This document shows, piece by piece, positions 16,947-25,682 of a DNA stretch of 64,000 nt. Position 1 is the first letter of the stretch, and every line of letters starts with the position of its first letter. Origin of the DNA: Ferrovibrio sp. (GTDB lineage: Bacteria > Pseudomonadota > Alphaproteobacteria > Ferrovibrionales > Ferrovibrionaceae); contig NZ_JAOZVR010000077.1 of the NCBI RefSeq assembly GCF_025869515.1, positions 1-64,000 on the forward strand. The letters run 5' to 3'. The translations under genes and the position numbers were made by a program. The notes under the pieces are model-generated. The model had not been told where the DNA came from and did not search any database. It saw only the letters and a program-made list of their open reading frames with translations.

Positions 16947-18548
16947 ATGACCGTTTTGCATAGTTCCATCGATCCGCGCGATACAGGCTTTCTCGCGCGA
17001 CAGGAAGCATATCAGCAGTTGATCGACCGGTTGCGCGAACGGCTGGACTGGGCGCTGGCCGGCGGCGGCGAGCGCATGGTCGAACGCCATCATGCGCGCA
17101 AAAAGCTGCTGGCGCGCGATCGCATTGACCTGCTGATCGACCCTGGCACGGCGTTTCTCGAACTCACGCCCCTGGCGGCATGGGGCATGTATGACGGCCA
17201 GTTGCCCAGCGCCGGCCTCATCACCGGCATCGGCACTGTGCGCGGCACCGCCTGCATGATCATCGCCAATGACGCCACGGTGAAGGGCGGCAGCTTCTAT
17301 CGCGAGACGGTGAAGAAGCATATCCGCGCCCAGGAAATCGCCATGGAGAACCGGCTGCCGGTGCTTTACCTGGTCGATTGCGGCGGCGCCAACCTCAACC
17401 AGATGGAAGAGGTGTTCTACGACGAGAACCATTTCGGTGGCACCTTCTATCGCCAGTGCCGCATGTCGGCCGAGGGCCAGCCCCAGCTTGCGGTGGTATT
17501 CGGCGAATGCACCGCCGGCGGTGCCTACATCCCCGCGCTCTGCGACGAGTTCGTGATGGTCGACGGCAATGCCTCGATCCATCTGGGCGGGCCGCAGATC
17601 GTGCGTGCTGCCATCTCCGAAGTGGTCGACCGCATGGATCTGGGCGGTGCTGCGCTGCATACCTTCAAATCCGGCGTCAACGATCATATTGCGCCCGACG
17701 AGCGTTCCGCCCTCGGCCGCCTGCGCGACATGGTCGGTGCGCTGAACTATGCGCAGCCTTTCGAGCACCATCCGAAGGCGCCACGTCCACCGCTGTTTGA
17801 CCCGGCCGAGATTCCGGGCATCGTTGGCACCGATCTCAGCCGCCCCTTCGATCAGCGCGAGGTTATCGCCCGCCTGGTGGACGGCAGTGCCTTCCACGAA
17901 TTCAAGCCCGACTGGGGCGACACCCTGGTCTGCGGCTTCGCGCATATCGAGGGTTTCCCCGTCGGCATCATCGCCAATAACGGCGTGCTGTTCGCGGAAG
18001 CCTGCCTGAAGGGCACCCATTTCATCGAATTGTGCGACCAGCGCGGCACGCCACTACTGTTCCTGCAGAACACCACCGGCTTTATGGTCGGCAGCGAGGC
18101 GGAGATCGGCGGCATTTCGAAACATTCCGCCAAGCTGGTCTATGCCATGAGCAACAGCCGGGTGCCGCGTTACACGATGATCACCGGCAGTTCCTATGGC
18201 GCCGGCAACTACGGCATGTCGGGCCGCGGCTTCCGTCCTCGTTTCCTCTTCATGTGGCCCAATGCCCGGTTGGGCGGCATGAATCCGGATGTCGGCAGTA
18301 CCGTGCTGATGGATCTGCGTCGCGCCTCGATCAACAAGGAAACGGTGAACGAGGAAGAACTGGCCCAGTACGAAGCTAAGATTCGCCGCATGTTCGACGA
18401 AAAGTCGGATCCCTATTTCTGCACCGCGCGGCTGTTCGATGACGGCATCATCGACCCACGTGACACCCGCCGAATTCTGGGGATCTGCCTTGCACTGGGC
18501 AACATGCGCCCAACGCCGCGCCCGACTCGGCCGGTGTACAGGATGTGA
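16947..18548 (+). CDS. Acyl-CoA carboxylase, carboxyltransferase (beta) subunit
   Basis: The protein has 533 residues from an ATG at 16947, the usual size for propionyl-/methylcrotonyl-CoA carboxylase beta chains. Two crotonase-like halves are visible. The oxyanion-type glycine motifs are GECTAGGAYIPA near residue 190 and GSSYGAGNYGMSGR near 412. The first matches the acyl-CoA pocket and the second the carboxybiotin pocket. It transfers CO2 from biotin to an acyl-CoA. The alpha subunit starts 5 bases downstream. The FLQNTTGFMVGSEAEIGGI segment resembles methylcrotonyl-/geranyl-CoA enzymes. Confidence 0.9.
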   Translation: MTVLHSSIDPRDTGFLARQEAYQQLIDRLRERLDWALAGGGERMVERHHARKKLLARDRIDLLIDPGTAFLELTPLAAWGMYDGQLPSAGLITGIGTVRGTACMIIANDATVKGGSFYRETVKKHIRAQEIAMENRLPVLYLVDCGGANLNQMEEVFYDENHFGGTFYRQCRMSAEGQPQLAVVFGECTAGGAYIPALCDEFVMVDGNASIHLGGPQIVRAAISEVVDRMDLGGAALHTFKSGVNDHIAPDERSALGRLRDMVGALNYAQPFEHHPKAPRPPLFDPAEIPGIVGTDLSRPFDQREVIARLVDGSAFHEFKPDWGDTLVCGFAHIEGFPVGIIANNGVLFAEACLKGTHFIELCDQRGTPLLFLQNTTGFMVGSEAEIGGISKHSAKLVYAMSNSRVPRYTMITGSSYGAGNYGMSGRGFRPRFLFMWPNARLGGMNPDVGSTVLMDLRRASINKETVNEEELAQYEAKIRRMFDEKSDPYFCTARLFDDGIIDPRDTRRILGICLALGNMRPTPRPTRPVYRM

Positions 18549-18552
18549 TGAC

Positions 18553-20502
18553 ATGACCGCGTTTCTGACCGCACCATTTCCGATCCGTACCGTTCTGATC
18601 GCCAACCGGGGCGAGATCGCCTGCCGCGTCATCGCCACCTGCCGGCGCCTCGGCCTGCGCACAGTCGCCGTCTATTCCGATGCCGATGCGAACGCCCTGC
18701 ATGTCCGACTTGCCGACCAGGCCTGCCGCCTTGGCCCGCCGGCGGCCTCCGAAAGCTATCTCAACATCCCGGTAATCATTGCCGCCGCCCGCGCCAGCGG
18801 CGCCGATGCGGTGCATCCCGGCTACGGCTTCTTGTCGGAGAATGCCGGTTTCGTCCGCGCCTGCGCCGAGGCCGGGCTGATCTTCATCGGGCCTTCGGCC
18901 GAGGCGGTGCAAGCGATGGGATCGAAAATCGAGGCACGCCGCATCGCAGAAGCCGCTGGCGTGCCGGTGGTGCCGGGCTTCGACGGCGTTGGCGCCTCCA
19001 CCGAAGAGCTGATCGCGGCGGCCGAACGCATCGGCTATCCCGTGATGGTCAAGGCCAGCGCCGGTGGCGGCGGCCGCGGCATGCGCCGCGTCGAAACGGC
19101 TGAGGCATTGCCGCCCGCGCTGGCCAGTGCCCGCGCCGAGGCCGGTTCTGCCTTTGGCGATGACACTGTCTTTCTGGAGAAACTGATCCAGTCGCCGCGC
19201 CACCTGGAAGTCCAGGTGTTCGGTGACGGCAAGGGCGGCGCCCTGCATTTCCACGAGCGCGACTGCTCGGTGCAGCGGAACCACCAGAAAGTCATCGAGG
19301 AAGCCCCCGCGCCCAATCTGCCGGAGGCGGTGCGCGAGAAACTGTTCTCGAGCGCGCTCAAGCTTGCCCGTGCCATCAACTATGCCGGCGCCGGCACCGT
19401 CGAGTTCATCATGGAAGGCGGCGGAAGCGAGCCGTATTTCCTCGAGATGAATACCCGTCTGCAGGTTGAGCATCCGGTTACGGAATGTATCTGCGGCGTC
19501 GACCTGGTAGAGTTCCAGCTGCGCCAGGCCGCGGGCCTGGCCCTGCCGCTGACGCAGGAGCAGATCGTACCGCGCGGGCATGCCATCGAGGTCCGCATCA
19601 ATGCCGAGCGGCCCGATGAAGGCTTCCTGCCGGCCACCGGCCGTTTCCTCGATGTCGTGCCGCCGCGCGGCCTGCGTTTCGACACCGGCGTCGCCGCCGA
19701 ATCCGAGGTCGGCACTTATTATGATTCCATGCTGGCGAAGCTGATCTCGCATGGCGCCGATCGCGAGACTGCACGACAGCGGCTGATCGCCGGCCTCGAG
19801 CAGCTGGCGATGCCCGGCTTATCCGTGAACCAGGCTTTCCTCGCCGATTGCCTGCGCGCCCCGGCCTTTGCCGCAGGCAATGCCACGACGGCCTTCCTCG
19901 GCGAGACTTTCCCCGATGGCTGGCGGCCGGATTCCAAGAAACTCCTGGCGTTGCGCGCGCAGGCGGCGACCGCCCTGCTCGACCAACCCTCGGAGAATCC
20001 GCTGCTGCGCACCGATGGCTTCCGCGCCACCGGTCCCCGGCGACCGGGTGCTGCGCCGCTGGCGGTCGACGACGATTACGGCCAGGCCGATCTGACGCTG
20101 CTATTCGGCGCCGAACGGTCGGCGCTGTCCGGCGGGGAGATTGTTACACTCGGCAGCCGCGATGCGGCCGTCTGGCACTCAGACGGCGTGATTCATGCCA
20201 CGGCAGACGGACTTTCCGTCAGCCTCTCAGCGCGGTCGCTGGCCGAAGCCCGGGTCAATGCCCGCGCCGAAGGCCAGGCCGCCGGGCAGATCGTGGCGCC
20301 GCTCACCGGACTGATCACCGGCGTCCATGTCGCGCCGGGCGATGTAGTGAAATCCGGCGACCAGCTGCTGGTCATGGAAGCTATGAAACTGGTGCACACA
20401 CTGGTGGCGCCGTTCGACGGCAAAATCATCAAGGTCGCCTGCGCCACCGGCGAAACCAAAAGCGCGAAGACAGTGTTGATCGAAATGGAGGAGAACCCCT
20501 GA
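18553..20502 (+). CDS. Acyl-CoA carboxylase, biotin carboxylase plus BCCP (alpha) subunit
   Basis: The protein has 649 residues from an ATG at 18553. It contains a biotin carboxylase domain (residues about 10-455: VLIANRGEIACRVI, ATP-grasp glycine loop KASAGGGGRGMR, FLEMNTRLQVEHPVTE) and a C-terminal biotinyl domain with the target Lys in MEAMKLVHT near residue 613. It carboxylates biotin with ATP and bicarbonate and partners with the beta chain just upstream. Spacing is tight on both sides (5 bases, then a one-base TGATG overlap), so the genes are co-translated. Confidence 0.93.
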   Translation: MTAFLTAPFPIRTVLIANRGEIACRVIATCRRLGLRTVAVYSDADANALHVRLADQACRLGPPAASESYLNIPVIIAAARASGADAVHPGYGFLSENAGFVRACAEAGLIFIGPSAEAVQAMGSKIEARRIAEAAGVPVVPGFDGVGASTEELIAAAERIGYPVMVKASAGGGGRGMRRVETAEALPPALASARAEAGSAFGDDTVFLEKLIQSPRHLEVQVFGDGKGGALHFHERDCSVQRNHQKVIEEAPAPNLPEAVREKLFSSALKLARAINYAGAGTVEFIMEGGGSEPYFLEMNTRLQVEHPVTECICGVDLVEFQLRQAAGLALPLTQEQIVPRGHAIEVRINAERPDEGFLPATGRFLDVVPPRGLRFDTGVAAESEVGTYYDSMLAKLISHGADRETARQRLIAGLEQLAMPGLSVNQAFLADCLRAPAFAAGNATTAFLGETFPDGWRPDSKKLLALRAQAATALLDQPSENPLLRTDGFRATGPRRPGAAPLAVDDDYGQADLTLLFGAERSALSGGEIVTLGSRDAAVWHSDGVIHATADGLSVSLSARSLAEARVNARAEGQAAGQIVAPLTGLITGVHVAPGDVVKSGDQLLVMEAMKLVHTLVAPFDGKIIKVACATGETKSAKTVLIEMEENP

Positions 20503-20957
20503 TGGCTGGACTTTGGTACGAGAAATTCGAGGAAGGCATGGTGTTCAACCATGAATGGACCCGAACCATCACCGAAGCCGATAACCGGTGGTTCTCTCTG
20601 CTCACCATGAACACCCAGCCGCTACATATCGATGCGCATGCCGCGGCTAAGTCGGTCTGGGGTCGGCCGCTGGTGAATTCGCTGTTCACCCTTGGCTGCA
20701 TGGTGGGAATGACAGTCAACGACACCACGTTCGGCACCACGATTGCGAATCTCGGCATGACCGATGTCCGCTTTCCGCATCCGCTGTTCGAGGGCGACAC
20801 CATTCGCATGCGCACTACCGTGCTGGGCAAGCGCGAAAGCAAGTCCCGCCCGAATGACGGTATCGTCACTTTACGCCACGAATGCTTCAACCAGGACGGC
20901 ATCCTGTGCGGTGTGTGTGATCGCGCCGCCCTGATGATGAAGCAACCAAAGTCGTGA
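20502..20957 (+). CDS. MaoC-like acyl-CoA hydratase, second of two
   Basis: This 151-residue hotdog protein starts with the ATG that shares one base with the preceding stop. The hydratase motif is partly altered: MNTQPLHIDAHAAAKSVWGRPLVNSLF keeps the His and Asp region (PLHID) but has no clear Asp before the His as in the first MaoC. This resembles mesaconyl-/methylfumaryl-CoA-type MaoC proteins. It may be the structural partner of the hydratase at 16438, or act on a carboxylated intermediate. Confidence 0.82.
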   Translation: MAGLWYEKFEEGMVFNHEWTRTITEADNRWFSLLTMNTQPLHIDAHAAAKSVWGRPLVNSLFTLGCMVGMTVNDTTFGTTIANLGMTDVRFPHPLFEGDTIRMRTTVLGKRESKSRPNDGIVTLRHECFNQDGILCGVCDRAALMMKQPKS

Positions 20958-21712
20958 CAGAACTGTCCGACCAACGCGTCCTGGTGGCCGGAGGAACGGC
21001 CGGCATTGGTCTGGCAATCGCCCGCCGCGCCATCGCCGCCGGCGCGCGCGTCGTCATCGCCGGCCGTGATCCCCAGCGGGGCGCCGCAGCCCTCGAGCAG
21101 CTGGGCAACCTGCAGGCTTCCTTCATCCGCGGCGATGCCGGCGATCCTGCGGAATGCACCGCCATGGTCGCGGCGGCGGCGGAAAGCTTGGGCGGCATCG
21201 ACGCCCTCTTCTGCTGCAGCGGCGGCAATCCGATGCCGTGCCTGCTGAAGGACATTCCCCTGGACAAGGTCATGGGTATTATCAACCGGTCGCTGGCGCC
21301 GACGATCCTGCCGGCGCGGGCGGTCCTGCCCACCATGACGCAACAGGGCCATGGCGCAATCGTCTGCATTGCCTCCGATGCCGGCAAACTTGCCACGCCA
21401 GGTGAGGTGGCGATCGGCGCGGCGATGGCCGCCATCATCATGTTCTGCCGGGCCATGGCGTATGAGGCAAAGCGCCAGGGTATCCGCGTGAACTGCATCA
21501 CTCCCTCCATTGTCGAGGGCACCGAGCTGCACGACAGTCTGATGAGCGATTCCTTCGCGGGGCGACTGTTTTCCAAAGCCAAGACGCTGGCCCATCTGGG
21601 CGTCGTCCAGGCCGAGGACATTGCCGAAGCGGCACTTTTCCTAGCCGGTCCCGGCGCCGCCCGCATCACCGGCCAGACCCTGTCGGTGACCGGAGGCATC
21701 TCGGCAATCTGA
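20954..21712 (+). CDS. Short-chain dehydrogenase/reductase with altered catalytic residues
   Basis: The protein has 252 residues from a GTG at 20954 that overlaps the previous stop (GTGA). The Rossmann NAD(P) motif is AGGTAGIGLAIAR near residue 11, and a Cys-rich CSGG replaces NNAG. The SDR Ser remains in IASDAGK, but the YxxxK position reads IGAAM, so the catalytic Tyr and Lys both seem to be lost. The C-terminal VNCITPS and TGQTLSVTGG are normal. It probably binds nucleotide but may not be a conventional oxidoreductase. Confidence 0.85.
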   Translation: MTELSDQRVLVAGGTAGIGLAIARRAIAAGARVVIAGRDPQRGAAALEQLGNLQASFIRGDAGDPAECTAMVAAAAESLGGIDALFCCSGGNPMPCLLKDIPLDKVMGIINRSLAPTILPARAVLPTMTQQGHGAIVCIASDAGKLATPGEVAIGAAMAAIIMFCRAMAYEAKRQGIRVNCITPSIVEGTELHDSLMSDSFAGRLFSKAKTLAHLGVVQAEDIAEAALFLAGPGAARITGQTLSVTGGISAI

Positions 21713-21766
21713 GGGCAACCGCCGATAGCCAGAGCGCCCAAACTTCGCTAGAAAAGAAGTGAGGTT

Positions 21767-22432
21767 ATGGAATTTCACAGTAAGGGACCGAAGGCCGTGA
21801 GCATGAACGCGGACCGGGCAACCGAACGGGCTGCCGGTGGCGGCCGCCAGCGTGTCAAGGCCGAGGCAGCGCGCGCCGAGATCCTGGCCACGGCGGCCCG
21901 CATGATGCGGCGGGCAGGTTACTCCGAGATGTCGCTGCGCGATCTGGCTGCCGAGGTCAACATGAAGGCCGGCAGCCTGTACTACCATTTCACCTCGAAA
22001 GACGAGCTGGCCGCCGAGGTGATGCGCATCGGCGTTGAGGCGATCGAGGCCGTGGTGCGCAAGGGCCTCGCCGATGCGGCTGATCACTCGCCGGCGGAAC
22101 GGCTGTCCATCGCCATCAGGATTCATCTGGAAACCCTGCTCGAGAAGAGTGACTTTGTCTCCTCACATATCCGTTGCTATCCCTTCGTGCCGGAGACGGT
22201 GCGCGAGCAGCTACGCGACGTGCGTCGCAGTTACGACCAGCTATGGGTGGAACTGATCCGCGACTTCCTCGGTGCCGGCGTTCCCAATGAAACCGTGCGC
22301 TACCTTCGCTTCGTGCTCATCGGAGCGCTGAACGGTTCGGTCGAATGGTTCAATCCCAACCGGGATTCCATTTCCGACTACGCGCGCATGATCGAGAAAC
22401 TGCTGACCAATCCGTCATTCATAGGCCGCTGA
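21767..22432 (+). CDS. TetR-family regulator
   Basis: This 221-residue protein has an N-terminal three-helix DNA-binding domain around residues 28-80 (ILATAARMMRRAGYSEMSLRDLA, then MKAGSLYYHFTSKDEL) and a helical ligand domain. It follows the SDR by 54 bases in the same direction and precedes the CitE-like lyase by one base, so it is part of the operon it likely controls. Its expected sites are the CTAAC-N8-GTT elements at 15410 and 16394. Confidence 0.9.
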   Translation: MEFHSKGPKAVSMNADRATERAAGGGRQRVKAEAARAEILATAARMMRRAGYSEMSLRDLAAEVNMKAGSLYYHFTSKDELAAEVMRIGVEAIEAVVRKGLADAADHSPAERLSIAIRIHLETLLEKSDFVSSHIRCYPFVPETVREQLRDVRRSYDQLWVELIRDFLGAGVPNETVRYLRFVLIGALNGSVEWFNPNRDSISDYARMIEKLLTNPSFIGR

Positions 22433-22433
22433 C

Positions 22434-23282
22434 GTGTCCTGCCGTTCCTATTTGTTCGTTCCCACCGACAGTTCCCGAAAAATGACGCGTGCGGCGGAGA
22501 GCGGGGCCGATGCCCTGATCCTCGATCTCGAAGATGCCGTGGCGCCCGCCAACAAGGTAGCAGCCCGCACGGAAGCTGCGCGTTTCCTGGCTGAGCCCGT
22601 GCCGATGAAACGCTTCGTGCGGGTGAATGCTCTGGCGACCGGACTGACCGAGGAAGATGTCGCCGCAACCATTGCCGCAGCTCCTGACTGTTATGTTCTA
22701 CCCAAATGCGAGGGACCGGACGATATTGAAACCCTTTCGGGCCTGATCGCAAAGCTGGGTGGCGGTGATGGCATCGGCATCATGTCGATTGGAACGGAGA
22801 CGGTCCGCGGCCTGCGCCGGCTGATGCGCGAGGACTGGCGTCATCCGCGCCTGACCGCCTTCGCCTGGGGCGGCGAGGATCTCTCTGCGGATATGGGCGC
22901 GGAACGCAACCGAGATGCGGCGGGGGCCTATCTAGGCCCGTTCTTAATGGCGCGCGACCACACCCTGCTGGCGGCACTCGAAGCCGGTGCGGAGGCTGTG
23001 GATGCGGTCTTCACCGATTTCCGCGACGAAGCTGGACTGATGCGGGAAGCCCGTCTGGCCAAGACACTGGGATTCAGCGGCAAGATGGCGATCCACCCGG
23101 CGCAGGTGCCGGTCATTCATGCCGCATTCCGGCCGGAACCGGCCGAAGTCGACTGGGCGAAAGCCGTGATTGCAGCTTTGGAAGCCACCGGCGAAGGTGT
23201 TGCCAGCCTAAACGGTATGATGCTCGATCGTCCGCATCTCATCCGGGCGCGCAAAATCCTCGAATGCGAAGCGAGATCCTGA
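22434..23282 (+). CDS. HpcH/HpaI (CitE-like) lyase
   Basis: This 282-residue TIM-barrel protein of the citrate lyase beta/malyl-CoA lyase family starts at GTG 22434, directly after the TetR stop. Family marks are SYLFVPTDSSRKM at the start, ADALILDLEDAVAP with the metal-binding acids, FVRVNAL, and GKMAIHPAQVPVI. Members cleave 3-hydroxy-dicarboxyl-CoA thioesters such as malyl-CoA or citramalyl-CoA into an acyl-CoA and a 2-oxo acid. It would be the last step after carboxylation and hydration. The exact substrate is open. Confidence 0.88.
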   Translation: MSCRSYLFVPTDSSRKMTRAAESGADALILDLEDAVAPANKVAARTEAARFLAEPVPMKRFVRVNALATGLTEEDVAATIAAAPDCYVLPKCEGPDDIETLSGLIAKLGGGDGIGIMSIGTETVRGLRRLMREDWRHPRLTAFAWGGEDLSADMGAERNRDAAGAYLGPFLMARDHTLLAALEAGAEAVDAVFTDFRDEAGLMREARLAKTLGFSGKMAIHPAQVPVIHAAFRPEPAEVDWAKAVIAALEATGEGVASLNGMMLDRPHLIRARKILECEARS

Positions 23283-23383
23283 ACTCGCGAAACCACTGCA
23301 AGCTTTGTCGATGCGTTTTTATTGAAGCGCCTCCCAGCCCCATCACACTTCATGGTCTGAAGAATGCCGATCCAGCGAGACCG

Positions 23384-24052
23384 TCAATCACCCAAACTCT
23401 GGATGAGACCCGCTTCGACACTGTCGATGACAGCAGTGTCTGCCGGCACATTCAGCCTGGCCGCCAGACCACCAAGGCCCGCCCCACCGATGACGACGAC
23501 ATCGGCACCATCATGATGCCGGCACTCCCAAACCGCCCGATTTAAAGCTTGGATCGCGAGATCAGGCTGTTCGGCGATGATGGTACCGGTCGTATCGATG
23601 GTGCGAATGCCGGCCAGAACCATCTCATCATTCCGCAAAAGCGGTGCCACCATCGACGGCAGCAGATCACGCCATTGCGTGCCGGCGGTCACGATCCCCA
23701 GTCGCCGGCCACGGCGGCCCGCCGCCAGCAATGAGGCGCCGAGCAGACTGCAAACCGGAATTTCCAGCATCTGCCGTACCGCCGCGACCCCAAGCTCGGC
23801 AAAGCACCCCATGACTATCGCGTCGAAGGCCTTGCCCTGGCCAATGCACAGGTCACGCACGGCTGCGATGGCGGCCGCCTCGCCGGCCCGCATGGTCTCC
23901 ATATCGCCCAGATAGGCCGGCCCACCTGCAGCGGTCACCACCTGGACAACAGCCCGACCGGTCAAAACGATGTCAGCAACATCGGCCAGCCGCTGGCTGA
24001 CGGCAGCGGAACTGTTCGGATTGATCACGAGCAGACGTTTAGCGCGGGACAT
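23384..24052 (-). CDS. Asp/Glu/hydantoin racemase family protein
   Basis: The protein has 222 residues from ATG 24052, which lies inside the preceding permease gene (14-base overlap). It has the two-cysteine layout of the family: Cys in DAIVMGCFAELGV near residue 83 and a second acidic/His region late in the protein, though the expected second Cys (usually GC in the C-terminal half) reads VIGGAGLG here. The N-terminal INPNSS motif is strongly typical of hydantoin racemases and arylmalonate-decarboxylase relatives. It is the last gene of the ten-gene operon. A single catalytic Cys would favour a decarboxylase-like or isomerase role over racemisation. Confidence 0.8.
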   Translation of the reverse strand: MSRAKRLLVINPNSSAAVSQRLADVADIVLTGRAVVQVVTAAGGPAYLGDMETMRAGEAAAIAAVRDLCIGQGKAFDAIVMGCFAELGVAAVRQMLEIPVCSLLGASLLAAGRRGRRLGIVTAGTQWRDLLPSMVAPLLRNDEMVLAGIRTIDTTGTIIAEQPDLAIQALNRAVWECRHHDGADVVVIGGAGLGGLAARLNVPADTAVIDSVEAGLIQSLGD

Positions 24053-24839
24053 GGCCCAGCATGCGGCGATCCAGCACCAGGATAACCACCAGGGTGATGG
24101 CAACGATGATGCCCGAGACCGAGGCCACGCGTACATCAAGGTTGGAGTCGAGCAGGATCCACAGGTTCACCGGCAGGGTCTCGACCCGCGGATCCGACAG
24201 CATCAGCGAGACCGGCACATGGTCGATGGAGCTCAGGAAGGCGATCACGGCGCCGCCTAGCAGGCCGGGCCGGATCAGCGGCAGCGTGACATTGAAGAAA
24301 GTGAAAATCCGGCTCGCCCCCAGGCTGGCCGAACAATCGAGCAGAACCGGATTAAGCTGCTGCACCGCAGCCGAAACCATGCGGATAACAAAGGGCGTGA
24401 CGATCACAGTATGGCCGACGGCCAGACTCCACAGCGCCGGCCGCATACCCAGCAGCGACAGCAGCAGCAGTAGCGCCAGGCCAAGCGACATGGCCGGAAA
24501 GACCATCGGGGACATGAACAGCGAGTCGAGCGCCACCGCCCAGGCCGACCTGCGCCCAGCGACGGCCAACGCCGCCAGAGTGCCGAGCGTGGTGGAGGCC
24601 AGCGTCGAGATCAGTGCCACCTGCAGGCTGATCCAAGCCGAAGCAGCGATCTGCGGCGAGTTCTCGAACAGTTCGATATACCAGCGCACCGACCAGGAGC
24701 GCGGCGGAAACCGCAGCAGGAAATCCCCGGTAAAAGACATTACTAGGATCACCAGTGTGGGCGCGACCAGCAGGATCACCGATGCAGCTGCCAGAAGTCC
24801 AACGACAGTCTCGTAACTGAGGTTTCGCAGTTTAAGCAT
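24039..24839 (-). CDS. ABC transporter permease (PotC-like)
   Basis: This 266-residue protein has about six membrane helices. The binding-protein-dependent permease EAA loop reads LDCSASLGASRIFTFFNVTLPLIRPG near residue 180. It belongs to the spermidine/putrescine-type permease pair with the gene just upstream; the two overlap by eight bases. It imports the substrate presented by the periplasmic protein encoded at 25683. Confidence 0.9.
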   Translation of the reverse strand: MLKLRNLSYETVVGLLAAASVILLVAPTLVILVMSFTGDFLLRFPPRSWSVRWYIELFENSPQIAASAWISLQVALISTLASTTLGTLAALAVAGRRSAWAVALDSLFMSPMVFPAMSLGLALLLLLSLLGMRPALWSLAVGHTVIVTPFVIRMVSAAVQQLNPVLLDCSASLGASRIFTFFNVTLPLIRPGLLGGAVIAFLSSIDHVPVSLMLSDPRVETLPVNLWILLDSNLDVRVASVSGIIVAITLVVILVLDRRMLGHVPR

Positions 24840-25680
24840 CCATGCCCCGTAGATACTTGCGCGAGTAACGATTCATCGCGAACACGATGACCAGGATAGA
24901 GATGGCGAAGACAATGGAGAGTGCTGCCGCAGCATTCCATTTCTGAACACCGATCGCCTGCTGATAGATCAGCAACGGCATGAAGATCTGGCGCCCGCCG
25001 CCGACCAGAGTCTGGCTGACAAAAGCGGTGGATGATCCGGCGAAGGTGAGCAGGAAGCCGGCGATGGCGCCGGGCAGCGACAGTGGCAGGATCACGGTGC
25101 GGAAAACATAGAACCGGCTGGCGCCCAGGCCTTCGGCCGCCTTCACCAGGTTGTCGTTGATGCGTGCCAGCGAGGCGTTTATGGGCAAGGCCATCAGCGG
25201 CAGGAAAATCTGCACCAGCGCCACGATCAGGCCGGTGCGGGTGTAGAGCATACGCAGCGGCTCCTCGATCCAGCCGATGCTCATCAGCGAAATATTGATG
25301 ACGCCTTCGCGACCCAGGATGATCATCCAGGCAAAGGTGCGCACCACCGTGTTGGTCAGCATCGGCAGTAGAATCAGGAATACGATGATGGCGCGCCCGC
25401 GCGGACCGCAGCGCATGAACAGCAGGCCGATCGGATAGGCCGCCAGCATGGTGGCAAAAGACACCTGCAGGCCCAGCACCAGGGTGTCGAACAGGATCCC
25501 CAGGTTGAAGCCATTGGTCAGCGCCGCGACATAATGCACAAGAGTAAAATTGAAACCGCTGGTCGATGCCGACAGGCTGATAATGACCAGGATGACCACC
25601 GGCACCAGGTAGGCGACGGTGAAAAGCAGCGCGAGCGGCGCAGCCGAGAGATATCCCGATACTGCACCGCCCGCCCGCAT
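24832..25680 (-). CDS. ABC transporter permease (PotB-like)
   Basis: This 282-residue membrane protein has its EAA loop near residue 190 (VKAAEGLGASRFYVFRTVILPLSLPG). It starts two bases after the binding-protein stop and overlaps the next permease. It pairs with the PotC-like protein as the translocation channel. Confidence 0.9.
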   Translation of the reverse strand: MRAGGAVSGYLSAAPLALLFTVAYLVPVVILVIISLSASTSGFNFTLVHYVAALTNGFNLGILFDTLVLGLQVSFATMLAAYPIGLLFMRCGPRGRAIIVFLILLPMLTNTVVRTFAWMIILGREGVINISLMSIGWIEEPLRMLYTRTGLIVALVQIFLPLMALPINASLARINDNLVKAAEGLGASRFYVFRTVILPLSLPGAIAGFLLTFAGSSTAFVSQTLVGGGRQIFMPLLIYQQAIGVQKWNAAAALSIVFAISILVIVFAMNRYSRKYLRGMDA

Positions 25681-25682
25681 GA

